Shown in pieces: positions 17,043 through 25,103 of a stretch of DNA of 64,000 nucleotides. The position numbers and the translations under genes are program-made. The notes under the pieces are model-generated. The model was not told the DNA's origin. It made no database searches and saw nothing but the letters and a program-made list of their open reading frames with translations. The DNA is from DATJLY01 sp963729295 (GTDB lineage: Bacteria; Pseudomonadota; Alphaproteobacteria; ATCC43930; CGMCC-115725), in assembly GCA_963729295.1 (NCBI GenBank), contig CAVSNJ010000028.1, positions 124,001-188,000 on the forward strand. Reading direction: 5' to 3'. Within the stretch, counting starts at the first letter, position 1. Each line of letters begins with the position of its first letter.

Positions 17043-18621
17043 CGGAGGCGGCCTCGCGCTCGACCCGCGCGTAAACATCGGCAAGGGTGAGCGTCTCGAT
17101 TCGGCGCTCGGAGATGAAATCGAGGATTTCCGCGAACCACGTTCGCGAGCCGCCGGCGCGAAAGGTCGAGCGCGCCGCATGGTACGGGTGATAGCCCAAC
17201 GTAACGACGCGCTGCGGCAGTTCGGGGATCGAGTGATCGAGAAGCTGTGCTGCAAGGCCCGGCTCGGATTCGGCGAGGCTCGTGCCTTCCCAGCCGCGCA
17301 GGACCGCGCCCGTATCGGCGCGCGCGAGCTTGAAAGGAAACCACAACGGAAATCCCGCGTCGGGAAAATCGAACAGCGTCCCACCGCCACCATCGACACG
17401 GCGCGCACCCCAACGCAGCACGATGCCGCGGAAGAGGCTGCTGCTGCCCACAAGCTCGGGAAACCGCGCGAGACAAGCATCGAGCGCGTCAATCCATTCG
17501 GGATATACCAAGAATGCGCCATGGCGATGGAGCGTCGAAATGCCGATCGCGGCGGCGCGCGCCTTCGCCACCTGCCGGCCGAGCCCGCTCCCGACGATGT
17601 CGCCGAGCCCCGGCCGCATGACCGGCGGAAGCGCCGACCTGCCGAGGAAGCCGCGCGCGCGCCGGCGGATTTCGTTCGCTATCTCGGTCGCGCGGTCCAT
17701 CGTGTTGTAGTGAAAGCAGCACTCGATGCCTTGCGCATGCGCCAGGCGCGCGGTCCAAAAGCGGCGGTTCCGGTCGCGCAGCACGGCGTAGCTCGCGGGT
17801 ACGCGGCGCGCGACCTCGAGATCGAGATATGAGGTGTCGCGCGAATAATCGAGATCGTGCCGCAGCACGACGGTTTTGGCGGCGAGTCCCCGCACACCCG
17901 GCCGCTTCAGCGCGGCGAGCGGCGGCACGGTCCGCGCGAGGATGCGCCAGAGCGCCGCCACATGCTCGTCGAGCCAGAACATGCGCGGACGCCAGCCGAG
18001 CCAGGGACCGAGATCGTTCTGGCCTTGCAGCCACGATTGAAAGGCGGCGAACGGATTGGCGTTGAGGTAGAGGAAGCGCTCGCCCAGGACGAGCGCCGGC
18101 GCATCGAGCGGGAGTGCCAGCGCGCGTTCCGGATTTTGCCGCTCGCCGCCGAGCGCCAGAAGCTCGCCTTCGGCGGCAGCAGGAAATTTCCGCCAGCGCG
18201 CGAAGCCCCAGGACGGCGGCGCCACGAGCTCGGCGCGGCCGCCAAAACGATATGCCAACGCCGCATAGGGATAAGGCGAACGCTGCGCCTCGGCGCCCGC
18301 GGGGAGAAACGGAAAGGCCGAGGGAACTCCCGCGGCAATGATCCAGTTGCCACGCGCGTGCCAGCGCTGAACGAGCTCGGTGAGCGTCGGGTCTTCCGCA
18401 TGTTCGCATATGACCACGAGAATCGAATCCGACGGCACGGCCGCCGTCTCGGCGTCAATCCGGCGCGGCTTCGCACCAAGCCGCCAAAAGAAATTCCAGG
18501 CGCCCGCGGCGCCAAGGCCGATACCGTGCTCCCGCGGCCAGTGGACCGTACCCGCGGCACCGCGAAAGCGATATGAGTCCTGGCCCGGCACCACGGGCGC
18601 ACGGAACAGCACATGAATCAT
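17032..18621 (-). CDS. Polysaccharide-deacetylase-like protein, unusual architecture
   Basis: A 529-residue soluble protein. The central region (about 265-480) resembles the NodB/glycoside-hydrolase-deacetylase barrel: VVLRHDLDYSRDTSYLDLEV, where HDLD could supply a metal-binding Asp, FHYNTM, and LGYHPYH near the C-terminus with a candidate catalytic His. The N-terminal 250 residues contain no motif I know. Homologues in other glycan loci are usually listed only as deacetylase-like, so function (N- or O-deacetylation of a sugar, or hydrolysis) is open. No signal peptide is visible, so it is probably cytoplasmic. It heads the leftward unit 18621-11583 and diverges from the GT4 gene at 18702. 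Confidence 0.55.
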   Translation of the reverse strand: MIHVLFRAPVVPGQDSYRFRGAAGTVHWPREHGIGLGAAGAWNFFWRLGAKPRRIDAETAAVPSDSILVVICEHAEDPTLTELVQRWHARGNWIIAAGVPSAFPFLPAGAEAQRSPYPYAALAYRFGGRAELVAPPSWGFARWRKFPAAAEGELLALGGERQNPERALALPLDAPALVLGERFLYLNANPFAAFQSWLQGQNDLGPWLGWRPRMFWLDEHVAALWRILARTVPPLAALKRPGVRGLAAKTVVLRHDLDYSRDTSYLDLEVARRVPASYAVLRDRNRRFWTARLAHAQGIECCFHYNTMDRATEIANEIRRRARGFLGRSALPPVMRPGLGDIVGSGLGRQVAKARAAAIGISTLHRHGAFLVYPEWIDALDACLARFPELVGSSSLFRGIVLRWGARRVDGGGGTLFDFPDAGFPLWFPFKLARADTGAVLRGWEGTSLAESEPGLAAQLLDHSIPELPQRVVTLGYHPYHAARSTFRAGGSRTWFAEILDFISERRIETLTLADVYARVEREAASDAD

Positions 18622-18642
18622 GGCTGAACGGCGCCGCTCATG

Positions 18643-18671
18643 TGGACAGGCGCCGACGCGCCGCCTATAAA
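18643..18671 (+). promoter_or_regulatory. Strong sigma-70-like promoter
   Basis: TGGACA (18643-18648) and TATAAA (18666-18671) are separated by 17 bp; each matches 5 of 6 consensus positions. Transcription would start near 18678, giving a leader of only about 24 nt before the GT4 start at 18702. It lies in the 80-bp divergent gap after the deacetylase-like gene and is among the best promoter matches in this GC-rich window. Confidence 0.6.
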
Positions 18672-18684
18672 AACGTCCGCCTTG

Positions 18685-18702
18685 ATGGACCGCGAACTCT
18701 GA
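18685..18702 (+). other. Five-codon upstream ORF (MDREL) ending on the GT4 start codon
   Basis: ATG-GAC-CGC-GAA-CTC-TGA begins about 7 nt after the predicted transcription start. Its stop shares one base with the ATG of the downstream glycosyltransferase (TGATG). The main gene has no Shine-Dalgarno at normal distance, so re-initiation after this tiny ORF is a plausible way to start it. A short ATG...TGA can arise by chance; the overlap and position are the argument. Confidence 0.4.
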
Positions 18703-19895
18703 TGGAGCAGACGCTCGCGATGCGGGTCGCGAATTTCATGGATTCGCGGCTCGAGGACTTGCAGCGCAAAGGGGTCTTGGCGACGGCGCCCGATGTCTAC
18801 AATCCCGGGCGCGCCTACGCGAAGGTCGTGCATTTCTCGCCTTATTCTTCCGATGCCGCGCTGGCGGACGAATTGCAGCGCGGGGGCATCGAACTCATCT
18901 GCTATGACCCGCGGCCACGCCATCCGCTGCGCGCCCTGCGCGACGTGGTGCGGATCGTCCGCATCCTGCGCCGCGAGCGCATCAACATCATCCGCGGGCG
19001 ACTTCCTTATGTCGGCAGCCTCATCGGCTGCATCGCCGGGCGCATTCTCGGGATTCCCTGCGTCGTGTCGCTCGGCGGCGACAACCGCATCGCTCAGGAG
19101 CTGGGCGGCCATTTCTATTTCCAGAGCCGCATGCTCTCTTATGGCATGGAGGCGCTCGTTCTCCGCCTGTGCAGCCGCATCATCGTGCCAAATCGGTTCA
19201 CCGCATCCTATGTCGCGGGAATCATCGGTCAGCGCGCGCTCCAGAAATGCATCGTCATCCCGTGGATGATCGAGGAGGTGCCGCAAGCGGGCCGCGAGGA
19301 TGCGAGCGTGCGGGCGCGTCTCGGCCTAGCGGACGATGCGGCGCTCGTGCCGATCATCGGCTTCCTCAACCGCTACAAATTCACCGACCGGGTGTTCGAC
19401 GCGATCGCGGCGCTCGATCTGCCGCAAGGGGCGCGGCCCATCTTCGTGTTCTGCGGCGACGGACCGCTGCGCGCGGAAGGAGAGCGGCGCTTTGCCGGAC
19501 GCGCCGACGTGCGCTTTACCGGATGGCGGGAGCGCGCGATCGTGGAGGCACTGTTGCGCGAAGCCGCCTTCGTTCTCGTGCCGATGTCGGGCTTCGTTTT
19601 GCTCGAGGCGGCGAGCGCCGGAAAGCCCGTCGTCACGAGCCGCGTCGAATGGCATTCCGAGCTCGTAACTGACGGCGAGACCGGCATGCTGGTCGATCCC
19701 GCGGAGCCGCAGCAATGGACGAGCGCGATCGCGGCGATGCTCGCCGAGCCCGACCGCGCGCAAGCGATGGGCCGTGCGCTGCGCCAACGCTATCTCGCGG
19801 ACTATCGGCCGGAGCGCGCGCGGGCACTCGAGATCGCGCTTTATCAGGAGCTCGCGCATCGGAACGGCGCCGACACGGGAGCAAGCACACGATGA
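18702..19895 (+). CDS. GT4-family glycosyltransferase
   Basis: A 397-residue GT-B glycosyltransferase. The N-terminal half has VVHFSPYSSDAALADEL and SLGGDNRIAQE; the C-terminal donor half has GFLNRYKFTDR, FCGDGPLRAEG and a GFVLLEAASAGKPVV block at the conserved nucleotide-sugar site, although the first Glu of the usual E-x7-E pair is less clear. It would transfer a sugar during repeat-unit assembly. ATG 18702 is chosen because it overlaps the stop of the small upstream ORF; ATG 18720 is an alternative with a distant GGAG. Its last codons overlap the 2-epimerase start by 4 bp, so the two genes are translationally coupled. Confidence 0.82.
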   Translation: MEQTLAMRVANFMDSRLEDLQRKGVLATAPDVYNPGRAYAKVVHFSPYSSDAALADELQRGGIELICYDPRPRHPLRALRDVVRIVRILRRERINIIRGRLPYVGSLIGCIAGRILGIPCVVSLGGDNRIAQELGGHFYFQSRMLSYGMEALVLRLCSRIIVPNRFTASYVAGIIGQRALQKCIVIPWMIEEVPQAGREDASVRARLGLADDAALVPIIGFLNRYKFTDRVFDAIAALDLPQGARPIFVFCGDGPLRAEGERRFAGRADVRFTGWRERAIVEALLREAAFVLVPMSGFVLLEAASAGKPVVTSRVEWHSELVTDGETGMLVDPAEPQQWTSAIAAMLAEPDRAQAMGRALRQRYLADYRPERARALEIALYQELAHRNGADTGASTR

Positions 19896-20917
19896 AGGTG
19901 CTCACGATCCTCGGCGCGCGCCCGCAATTCATCAAGGCCGCGCCGGTGAGCCGCGCGCTCTCCGCGGCAGGGCTCACGGAGGTGCTGGTCCACACCGGGC
20001 AGCATTTCGATCCCGAAATGTCGGACGTGTTCTTCGATGAGCTGGGCGTCCCCGCACCGCGCATCAACCTCGGCATTCATGGCGAGCGTCACGGCACGAT
20101 GATCGGGCGGATGCTCGAAGGGCTCGAGGCTGAGATACTGAACGAGCGCCCTGATTGGGCGATCGTCTATGGCGACACCAACTCGACGCTCGCGGGCGCG
20201 CTCGCCGCGGCGCAGCTCGACATTCCCGTGGCCCATGTCGAGGCCGGCATGCGTTCCTATAACCGGCGCATGCCGGAGGAAACCAACCGCGTGCTCACGG
20301 ATCATGTGAGCCGGCTCTTGCTGTGCGCAACGCCGGCGGCGGTCGGCAATCTCGCCAAGGAGGGCATCGTCTCTGGCGTCCATCATGTCGGCGACGTCAT
20401 GTACGACGCCGCGCTCTTCGCCGCCGAAGCCGCCAGGAATTCGACCGTGCTCGACCGGCTCGGGCTCAAGGACGGGACCTACGATCTCGCAACCCTGCAC
20501 CGCGCCGAGAACACGGACGATCGCGACCGGCTTGCGGAGCTCATGAGCTGGCTCGGCGAGCAGGCGCGCGCCCGCCCCGTCGTGATGCCGCTTCATCCGC
20601 GCACGGGCGAGGCATTGCGGCGCGAAAGCATCGATGCGCGCGCCATCATGCTCATTCCACCCCTTTCCTATCTTGACCTCACGCGGCTTCTTTCCGGTGC
20701 GGTCAGCGTCTTCACGGATTCGGGCGGATTGCAAAAGGAAGCCTATTTTCATCGCAAGCCATGCGTCACCTTGCGCGAGGAGACCGAATGGGTCGAGACG
20801 GTTTCGTGCGGCTGGAACCGGCTGTGGCGCGGGGCGCCTTATGCGCCACGGCGCGAGATCGCCGATTACGGCGACGGTCATGCCGCCGGGAAGATCGCGG
20901 CGCTCATCAAGGCCTGA
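19892..20917 (+). CDS. UDP-N-acetylglucosamine 2-epimerase family (WecB/WbpI-like)
   Basis: A 341-residue non-hydrolysing UDP-sugar 2-epimerase. It shows GARPQFIKAAPVSRAL at the N-terminus, VYGDTNSTLAGALAA, HVEAGMRSYNRRMPEETNR and the C-terminal DSGGLQKEAYFHRKP, all hallmarks of the WecB fold. WecB converts UDP-GlcNAc to UDP-ManNAc; its paralogue WbpI/WlbD epimerises UDP-2,3-diacetamido-glucuronate. Because WbpB, WbpD and WbpE equivalents lie at 28264-30985, the WbpI role is likely here, but sequence alone does not separate the two. It overlaps the upstream GT4 by 4 bp and ends 6 bp before a convergent methyltransferase. Confidence 0.88.
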   Translation: MKVLTILGARPQFIKAAPVSRALSAAGLTEVLVHTGQHFDPEMSDVFFDELGVPAPRINLGIHGERHGTMIGRMLEGLEAEILNERPDWAIVYGDTNSTLAGALAAAQLDIPVAHVEAGMRSYNRRMPEETNRVLTDHVSRLLLCATPAAVGNLAKEGIVSGVHHVGDVMYDAALFAAEAARNSTVLDRLGLKDGTYDLATLHRAENTDDRDRLAELMSWLGEQARARPVVMPLHPRTGEALRRESIDARAIMLIPPLSYLDLTRLLSGAVSVFTDSGGLQKEAYFHRKPCVTLREETEWVETVSCGWNRLWRGAPYAPRREIADYGDGHAAGKIAALIKA

Positions 20918-20923
20918 GGCCGG

Positions 20924-21733
20924 TCAATCCGCGCGCCGCCGAAAAACGTAGAGACCGGCATAATCGCAAAAATCGAATTGCCGACCGACGAGGCAGCGCT
21001 GCTCGACCTCGAGCCCGACCTTGTTGAGCGGATGGAAATGCGACGGATTGCCGGGCGCGACGAGAAGCGGCTGAAGGACCCGTGAGACGAACAGGAAGAA
21101 GCCGAAGCCGACATAGTCGACGAGCTCGAAATGTTTTCGCGCTTCGGCTTCGAAATCCGCACGCCGCAGCAGCAGATTGTATTTCGCGACCTCGATCTCG
21201 GCGAGCCCGGCGCGCCGGCGCGCAAGGTTCAAGCCTTCCATCCCCTCGCTCCACCCTTCGCTCGCAAGATAAAGCCCGCCCGGCTTCACCAGAGCAGCGA
21301 TCTCGCCGATCGCGCGCGCCTGGTCCTCGCGCGAGGCGAGATTGATGAGGCAGCGGATCGTCGTCACCGCATCGAACGGGCCATGTCGCGCGCGGATGAC
21401 GCCGAGCGCAAGCACGTCCGCCGTCTCGAACGCGACATTCTTGATCCCGTCCGCGGCAGCGCGTTTTTGCGCGCGCGTGACGAAAGTCTCGACGTAATCG
21501 ACCCCGACGACATGACCGGCCGTGCGGGCGAAGCGCAAGGTCGAAAGCCCGTCGCCGCAGCCGATATCGAGCACGCGCTGCGCGGGCGCAAGATGGCGCT
21601 CGATCGCCGCCTCGACCGCCTCTTGCAGATTGGGATCGCGCGCCGTCGGGCGGGCGCCATCGGCGTCGCGCTCCTGCTGCGCCGCTTCGGTCCAGTGCGC
21701 GCGGATTTGCGCCGATCTGTTCTGGTCTGTCAT
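20924..21733 (-). CDS. Class I SAM-dependent methyltransferase
   Basis: A 269-residue methyltransferase with motif I RVLDIGCGDGLS, motif II VVGVDYVETFV and ALGVIRARHGPFDAVTTIRC around motif IV. The N-terminus carries SAQIRAHWTEAAQQ, seen in UbiE/COQ5-like sugar or small-molecule methyltransferases. It is the last gene of the long leftward unit from 32217 and stands 28 bp after the SPASM radical SAM gene. A sugar O- or N-methylation in the local glycan is plausible. Confidence 0.83.
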   Translation of the reverse strand: MTDQNRSAQIRAHWTEAAQQERDADGARPTARDPNLQEAVEAAIERHLAPAQRVLDIGCGDGLSTLRFARTAGHVVGVDYVETFVTRAQKRAAADGIKNVAFETADVLALGVIRARHGPFDAVTTIRCLINLASREDQARAIGEIAALVKPGGLYLASEGWSEGMEGLNLARRRAGLAEIEVAKYNLLLRRADFEAEARKHFELVDYVGFGFFLFVSRVLQPLLVAPGNPSHFHPLNKVGLEVEQRCLVGRQFDFCDYAGLYVFRRRAD

Positions 21734-21761
21734 TGCGATTTACGGGGCGGTGGACGGCCGA

Positions 21762-22862
21762 TCAGCCGGTCAAATCCATTTCCTGCACTTCGTCCGTGCC
21801 TGTGCCGGCCCTGTTATGGTGCGCGATGGTGAAGCTCTGCGGCACCTCGTGCTGAAGCGTCGGTACGCCATAGCCCGAGCAGAGTCGGCAGATGCCGACC
21901 TCGCGCTGCGCCTCGAGGATGCGGCGGCGGAAGGCCATGGCGCGCGAGCCGTTGAAGACGCCCATCAATCCGTCCTCGAACACGTTGCCGAGAATGTTCT
22001 CGCCGTTGGGATCGCGGCAGCACGGCACCGCATCGCCGTTCCAGTTGACCAGGATCGAATTCCAGATCCAGCTGCATTCATGGTTCGGCACGATTTTGGG
22101 CTTGAGAATGCCTTCCTCGAATGCCGCCTCGTCATAGAACCAGTATTTCCGGTCGCGCGGCAGATAGGCATGCGCCTCGAGCATGTTGCGCACGCACGGA
22201 TCGATCACGTTGACGGCGTCGGCGCCGCGCTCGCGCGCCCAGCGGATGAAATCCTGCACCTGGTGCTCGTTGTGGCGCATGACGATGAAACCCACCTCGA
22301 TGCGCACGCTCGAAGCGGGATGAAGTTTCCTGAGCGCAACGAGCGCACGCAGATTGCGCTCGACCTTGGCAAGGCTCGAGCGCACGCGGTAGCGCTGATG
22401 CGTCGCCTCGTCGAGGCCGCCGATCTGGAAACTGATCTTGTTGATGTCGGAATAGATCACGCCTTCGGGATCGACGAGATCGCCATTGGTGCAGGTCTCG
22501 ACGAAGAGGTTGCGGCTCCGTGCATAGCGGATCATCTCGTAGGCGTGCTCGCCGAGAAACGGCTCGCCCATGAAATAGAACATGAGCGTGTTCGTGGTGG
22601 GCGCGATCTCGTCGATGAATCCGCGGTAGAGATCGAAATCGACGAAGCCCGCCGCGCGCCGCATGTCGCCCTTGCCGGTCTCGCATACGGGGCAACGCGC
22701 ATTGCAGGCGTTGGTCGGCTCGATCGTCACGTGCGCCGGCGCCAAAAGCGGCCCAGCACGCCGCGCCTTCAGCGACGCCGTGTTGAACAGCACGGACTTC
22801 CAGCCGCGCGGCCGGCGCAGCAGCAAACTCTTCACGATGCCAATCCGGTCGGCGAGCGGCAA
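21762..22862 (-). CDS. Radical SAM protein with SPASM domain
   Basis: A 366-residue radical SAM enzyme. The SAM cluster motif CNARCPVC uses Cys53, Cys57 and Cys60. The C-terminal third holds further cysteines (HECSWIWN, VPCCRDPNGE, GICRLCSG) in the spacing of a SPASM domain, which binds one or two extra [4Fe-4S] clusters. SPASM enzymes include peptide maturases and sugar-oxidising/dehydrogenating enzymes such as BtrN. No precursor peptide gene is seen nearby, so a carbohydrate substrate is more likely in this operon. It lies 24 bp after the asnB-like gene. Confidence 0.83.
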   Translation of the reverse strand: MPLADRIGIVKSLLLRRPRGWKSVLFNTASLKARRAGPLLAPAHVTIEPTNACNARCPVCETGKGDMRRAAGFVDFDLYRGFIDEIAPTTNTLMFYFMGEPFLGEHAYEMIRYARSRNLFVETCTNGDLVDPEGVIYSDINKISFQIGGLDEATHQRYRVRSSLAKVERNLRALVALRKLHPASSVRIEVGFIVMRHNEHQVQDFIRWARERGADAVNVIDPCVRNMLEAHAYLPRDRKYWFYDEAAFEEGILKPKIVPNHECSWIWNSILVNWNGDAVPCCRDPNGENILGNVFEDGLMGVFNGSRAMAFRRRILEAQREVGICRLCSGYGVPTLQHEVPQSFTIAHHNRAGTGTDEVQEMDLTG

Positions 22863-22886
22863 ATTACGATCCTTCGCTTCTTGGCA

Positions 22887-24812
22887 TCATAGCACGCGCG
22901 CCGCGGCTTCGCGAACGGCGGCGGGCTCGGGATGCTCGCCGTCGAGAAAAACACGTGCCCACGTCTCGAGATAGAGCAATGACCAGATCAGCAGGCGGCG
23001 GTTTTCGCGGCCCGCGCGATGATCCTCGACGAGGCGGTGGACCGTGGCACGATCGAGCCATTCGTAGATGCGCGCGTCGCCGCCCAGAAGCGTGCGCCGC
23101 ACGTAATCCATGCTCTCACCGCGAAACCAGCTTGCATCGGGCGCGGAGAAGCCTTTTTTTACGGCGTCCGCGATATGCGGCGGGACATAGCGCCCCATCG
23201 CCGCGCGCAGCAAAAGCTTACCGTCGCGCGTGCGCTCGAAATAGCGCGTGCGCTTGTCGCTCGGCTCGTTCTCGTTGACACGGATCGTCTCGTGCAAATT
23301 CGCGAGCTTGTGGCGCACCGGCACGCGCATCGCGAAATCGACAAGATCGTGATCGAGGAACGGCACCCGCGTCTCGAGCGAATGGGCCATGCTGAGCTTG
23401 TCCTCGATGACGAGGAGGCCGTGCAGGAAAGTCTTCGCCTCGAAATAGAGCGAGTGGTTGATGTAGTCCTCGGGCGCCGCCAGCCCCCGCGGATGATCGC
23501 CGAACACGCCGCGAAAGAGCGCCTGCGGATCGACCGCCCGGGCCTCGGCGCCGAGCGGGGCGAAGATCGCGGCGGCGGCTTCGGCCGGCAGCAGGCGCTG
23601 CCAAAAGCCGAAATACTTCGTCGTGTAGTCGGCAAAATCGCTGTTCGCGGCGGCACGGTAATAGCGCCACGGATAGCCGCCGAAAAGTTCGTCGCCCCCC
23701 GCGCCCGAAAGAACGACGGTGCAGAAGCGGCTCGCGAGCTTCGCAGCGTAGTAGTTGGGATAGCTCTGCCCGACGCGCGGCTCCTCCATGTGCCAGACGA
23801 CGCGGCGCATGGCGCGCTCCATGTCGCCGGCCTTCAGCACCATCTCGTAATGCTCGGTGCCGCAGAGGTAGGACATGTGCTCGGCTGCCGCGCGTTCGTC
23901 GAAGCCAAGCTCGAGCCCGGACGCGGAGCTTAGATCGAAGCCGATGGTAAAGCTGCGCAGCTCCGGGTGCTGGCGCGCCGCGATCGCGGTGATCGATCCC
24001 GAATCGATGCCGCCCGAGAGATAGGCCCCGACCGGCACGTCGCTCATGAGCTGGCGGCTGACGGCCTGGCGGAAGAGACGGTCGAGCTCCTCCACAAGCT
24101 CTTCGGGGCGGCCGCCGAGCTCGTCGGCGAAGCGGAAATCCCAGTAACGCTCGAGGCGCGGCGCGGCATCGTCCGCGGGACGCACGCGCATGAAGCATCC
24201 CGGCGGCAGGAGGCGCACGTTCTTGAAGAGCGTGCGCTGCCCCAGAAAATTCTGGAAGGTCAGATATTCGACGAGCCCCGCCGGGTCGAGCGCCGCCGAC
24301 AGAAGCGGATGCGCGAGGAGCGCCTTGATCTCGGACGCGAAGATGAACGCGCCGTCGAGCTCGCAATAGTAAAGCGGCTTGACGCCGAACCGGTCGCGCA
24401 CCAGCAACAGCTCGCCCGCCGTGCGATCGAAAAGCGCGAAGGCGAAGATCCCGTTGAGGCGGAGGATCGCCTTCTCGCCCCACGCGGCGAGCGCATAAAG
24501 CAGCACTTCGGAGTCCGTGCGCGAGCGGAAGCGATAGCCGAGCGTTTCGAGCTCCCGGCGCAGCTCGCGGAAATTGTAGATCTCGCCGTTGTAGCTGAGC
24601 ACGTAGCGGCCGTCCGGCGTCGCCATCGGCTGATTGCCGGCCGCCGAAAGATCGATGATGGAAAGCCGCCTGTGGCCCAATCCCACGGCGCCGTCGGTGA
24701 AATAACCTTCGCTATCGGGGCCGCGATGAAGCAACTCCGCCGTCATGCGCCGCAGGATCGCGGACGAGACAGGCTCGCCGGTGCGATTGACGATGCCGGT
24801 AATGCCACACAT
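22887..24812 (-). CDS. asnB: Asparagine synthase (glutamine-hydrolysing) family amidotransferase
   Basis: A 641-residue AsnB-type enzyme. After Met removal Cys2 of MCGITGIV is the glutaminase nucleophile of the N-terminal Ntn domain (about 2-210), with SYNGEIYNF and TDSEVLLYA present. The synthetase domain (about 235-600) has the PP-loop YLSGGIDSGS. In glycan loci AsnB paralogues such as P. aeruginosa WbpS amidate uronic acid carboxyl groups. With a diacetamido-uronic acid pathway in the same unit, that role is more likely than free asparagine synthesis. It lies between a small unknown gene (3 bp upstream) and the SPASM gene. Confidence 0.88.
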   Translation of the reverse strand: MCGITGIVNRTGEPVSSAILRRMTAELLHRGPDSEGYFTDGAVGLGHRRLSIIDLSAAGNQPMATPDGRYVLSYNGEIYNFRELRRELETLGYRFRSRTDSEVLLYALAAWGEKAILRLNGIFAFALFDRTAGELLLVRDRFGVKPLYYCELDGAFIFASEIKALLAHPLLSAALDPAGLVEYLTFQNFLGQRTLFKNVRLLPPGCFMRVRPADDAAPRLERYWDFRFADELGGRPEELVEELDRLFRQAVSRQLMSDVPVGAYLSGGIDSGSITAIAARQHPELRSFTIGFDLSSASGLELGFDERAAAEHMSYLCGTEHYEMVLKAGDMERAMRRVVWHMEEPRVGQSYPNYYAAKLASRFCTVVLSGAGGDELFGGYPWRYYRAAANSDFADYTTKYFGFWQRLLPAEAAAAIFAPLGAEARAVDPQALFRGVFGDHPRGLAAPEDYINHSLYFEAKTFLHGLLVIEDKLSMAHSLETRVPFLDHDLVDFAMRVPVRHKLANLHETIRVNENEPSDKRTRYFERTRDGKLLLRAAMGRYVPPHIADAVKKGFSAPDASWFRGESMDYVRRTLLGGDARIYEWLDRATVHRLVEDHRAGRENRRLLIWSLLYLETWARVFLDGEHPEPAAVREAAARVL

Positions 24813-24815
24813 GGT

Positions 24816-25103
24816 TCAGCCCGGCCAGGTCGGATGCTTCATGAGAAGGACGCTCAGCGCCTCGGCCAGGAAATCGTCGAGCGCAGCGGACGAGTCGACG
24901 CCATCGAGCCGCGCGGAGTGGAGCACGTGCCGGCGCCCATCTTCATCGACGATGCGGAACTCGACGCCGCCCTTGAGCGCGCCGCTCGCCGGATCGGCCG
25001 CGGTATCGGGATCGAGCGTCGCCTCGAGCCGCCGCCCCGGCATCCACGGCTCCGCCAGGGCTTCGTCGAGCTTGCGGCTCAGCCTATCGAGCAGGGGCTG
25101 CAC
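24816..25103 (-). CDS. Small protein of unknown function (95 aa)
   Basis: I do not recognise this protein. It starts at a GTG (25103) four bases after an AAGGAG ribosome site, overlaps the upstream methyltransferase by 20 bp and ends 3 bp before asnB, so it looks like a real operon member. The sequence is acidic and soluble, with a probable N-terminal helix (LLDRLSRKLDEAL), a central beta-rich part (VEFRIVDEDGRRHVLHSA) and a helical end (SSAALDDFLAEALSVLL). It has no cysteines, signal peptide or membrane segment. It could be a carrier or accessory subunit for asnB; there is no phosphopantetheine DSL motif. Longer in-frame starts exist upstream, inside the methyltransferase. Confidence 0.6.
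   Translation of the reverse strand: MQPLLDRLSRKLDEALAEPWMPGRRLEATLDPDTAADPASGALKGGVEFRIVDEDGRRHVLHSARLDGVDSSAALDDFLAEALSVLLMKHPTWPG

Noticed and set aside
16056..17522. Methyltransferase start at 17522 giving 488 residues
   Set aside because: The additional 160 residues overlap the deacetylase-like gene in another frame and are Ser/Arg-rich and unlike any methyltransferase; the start at 17042 fits the overlapping operon pattern.
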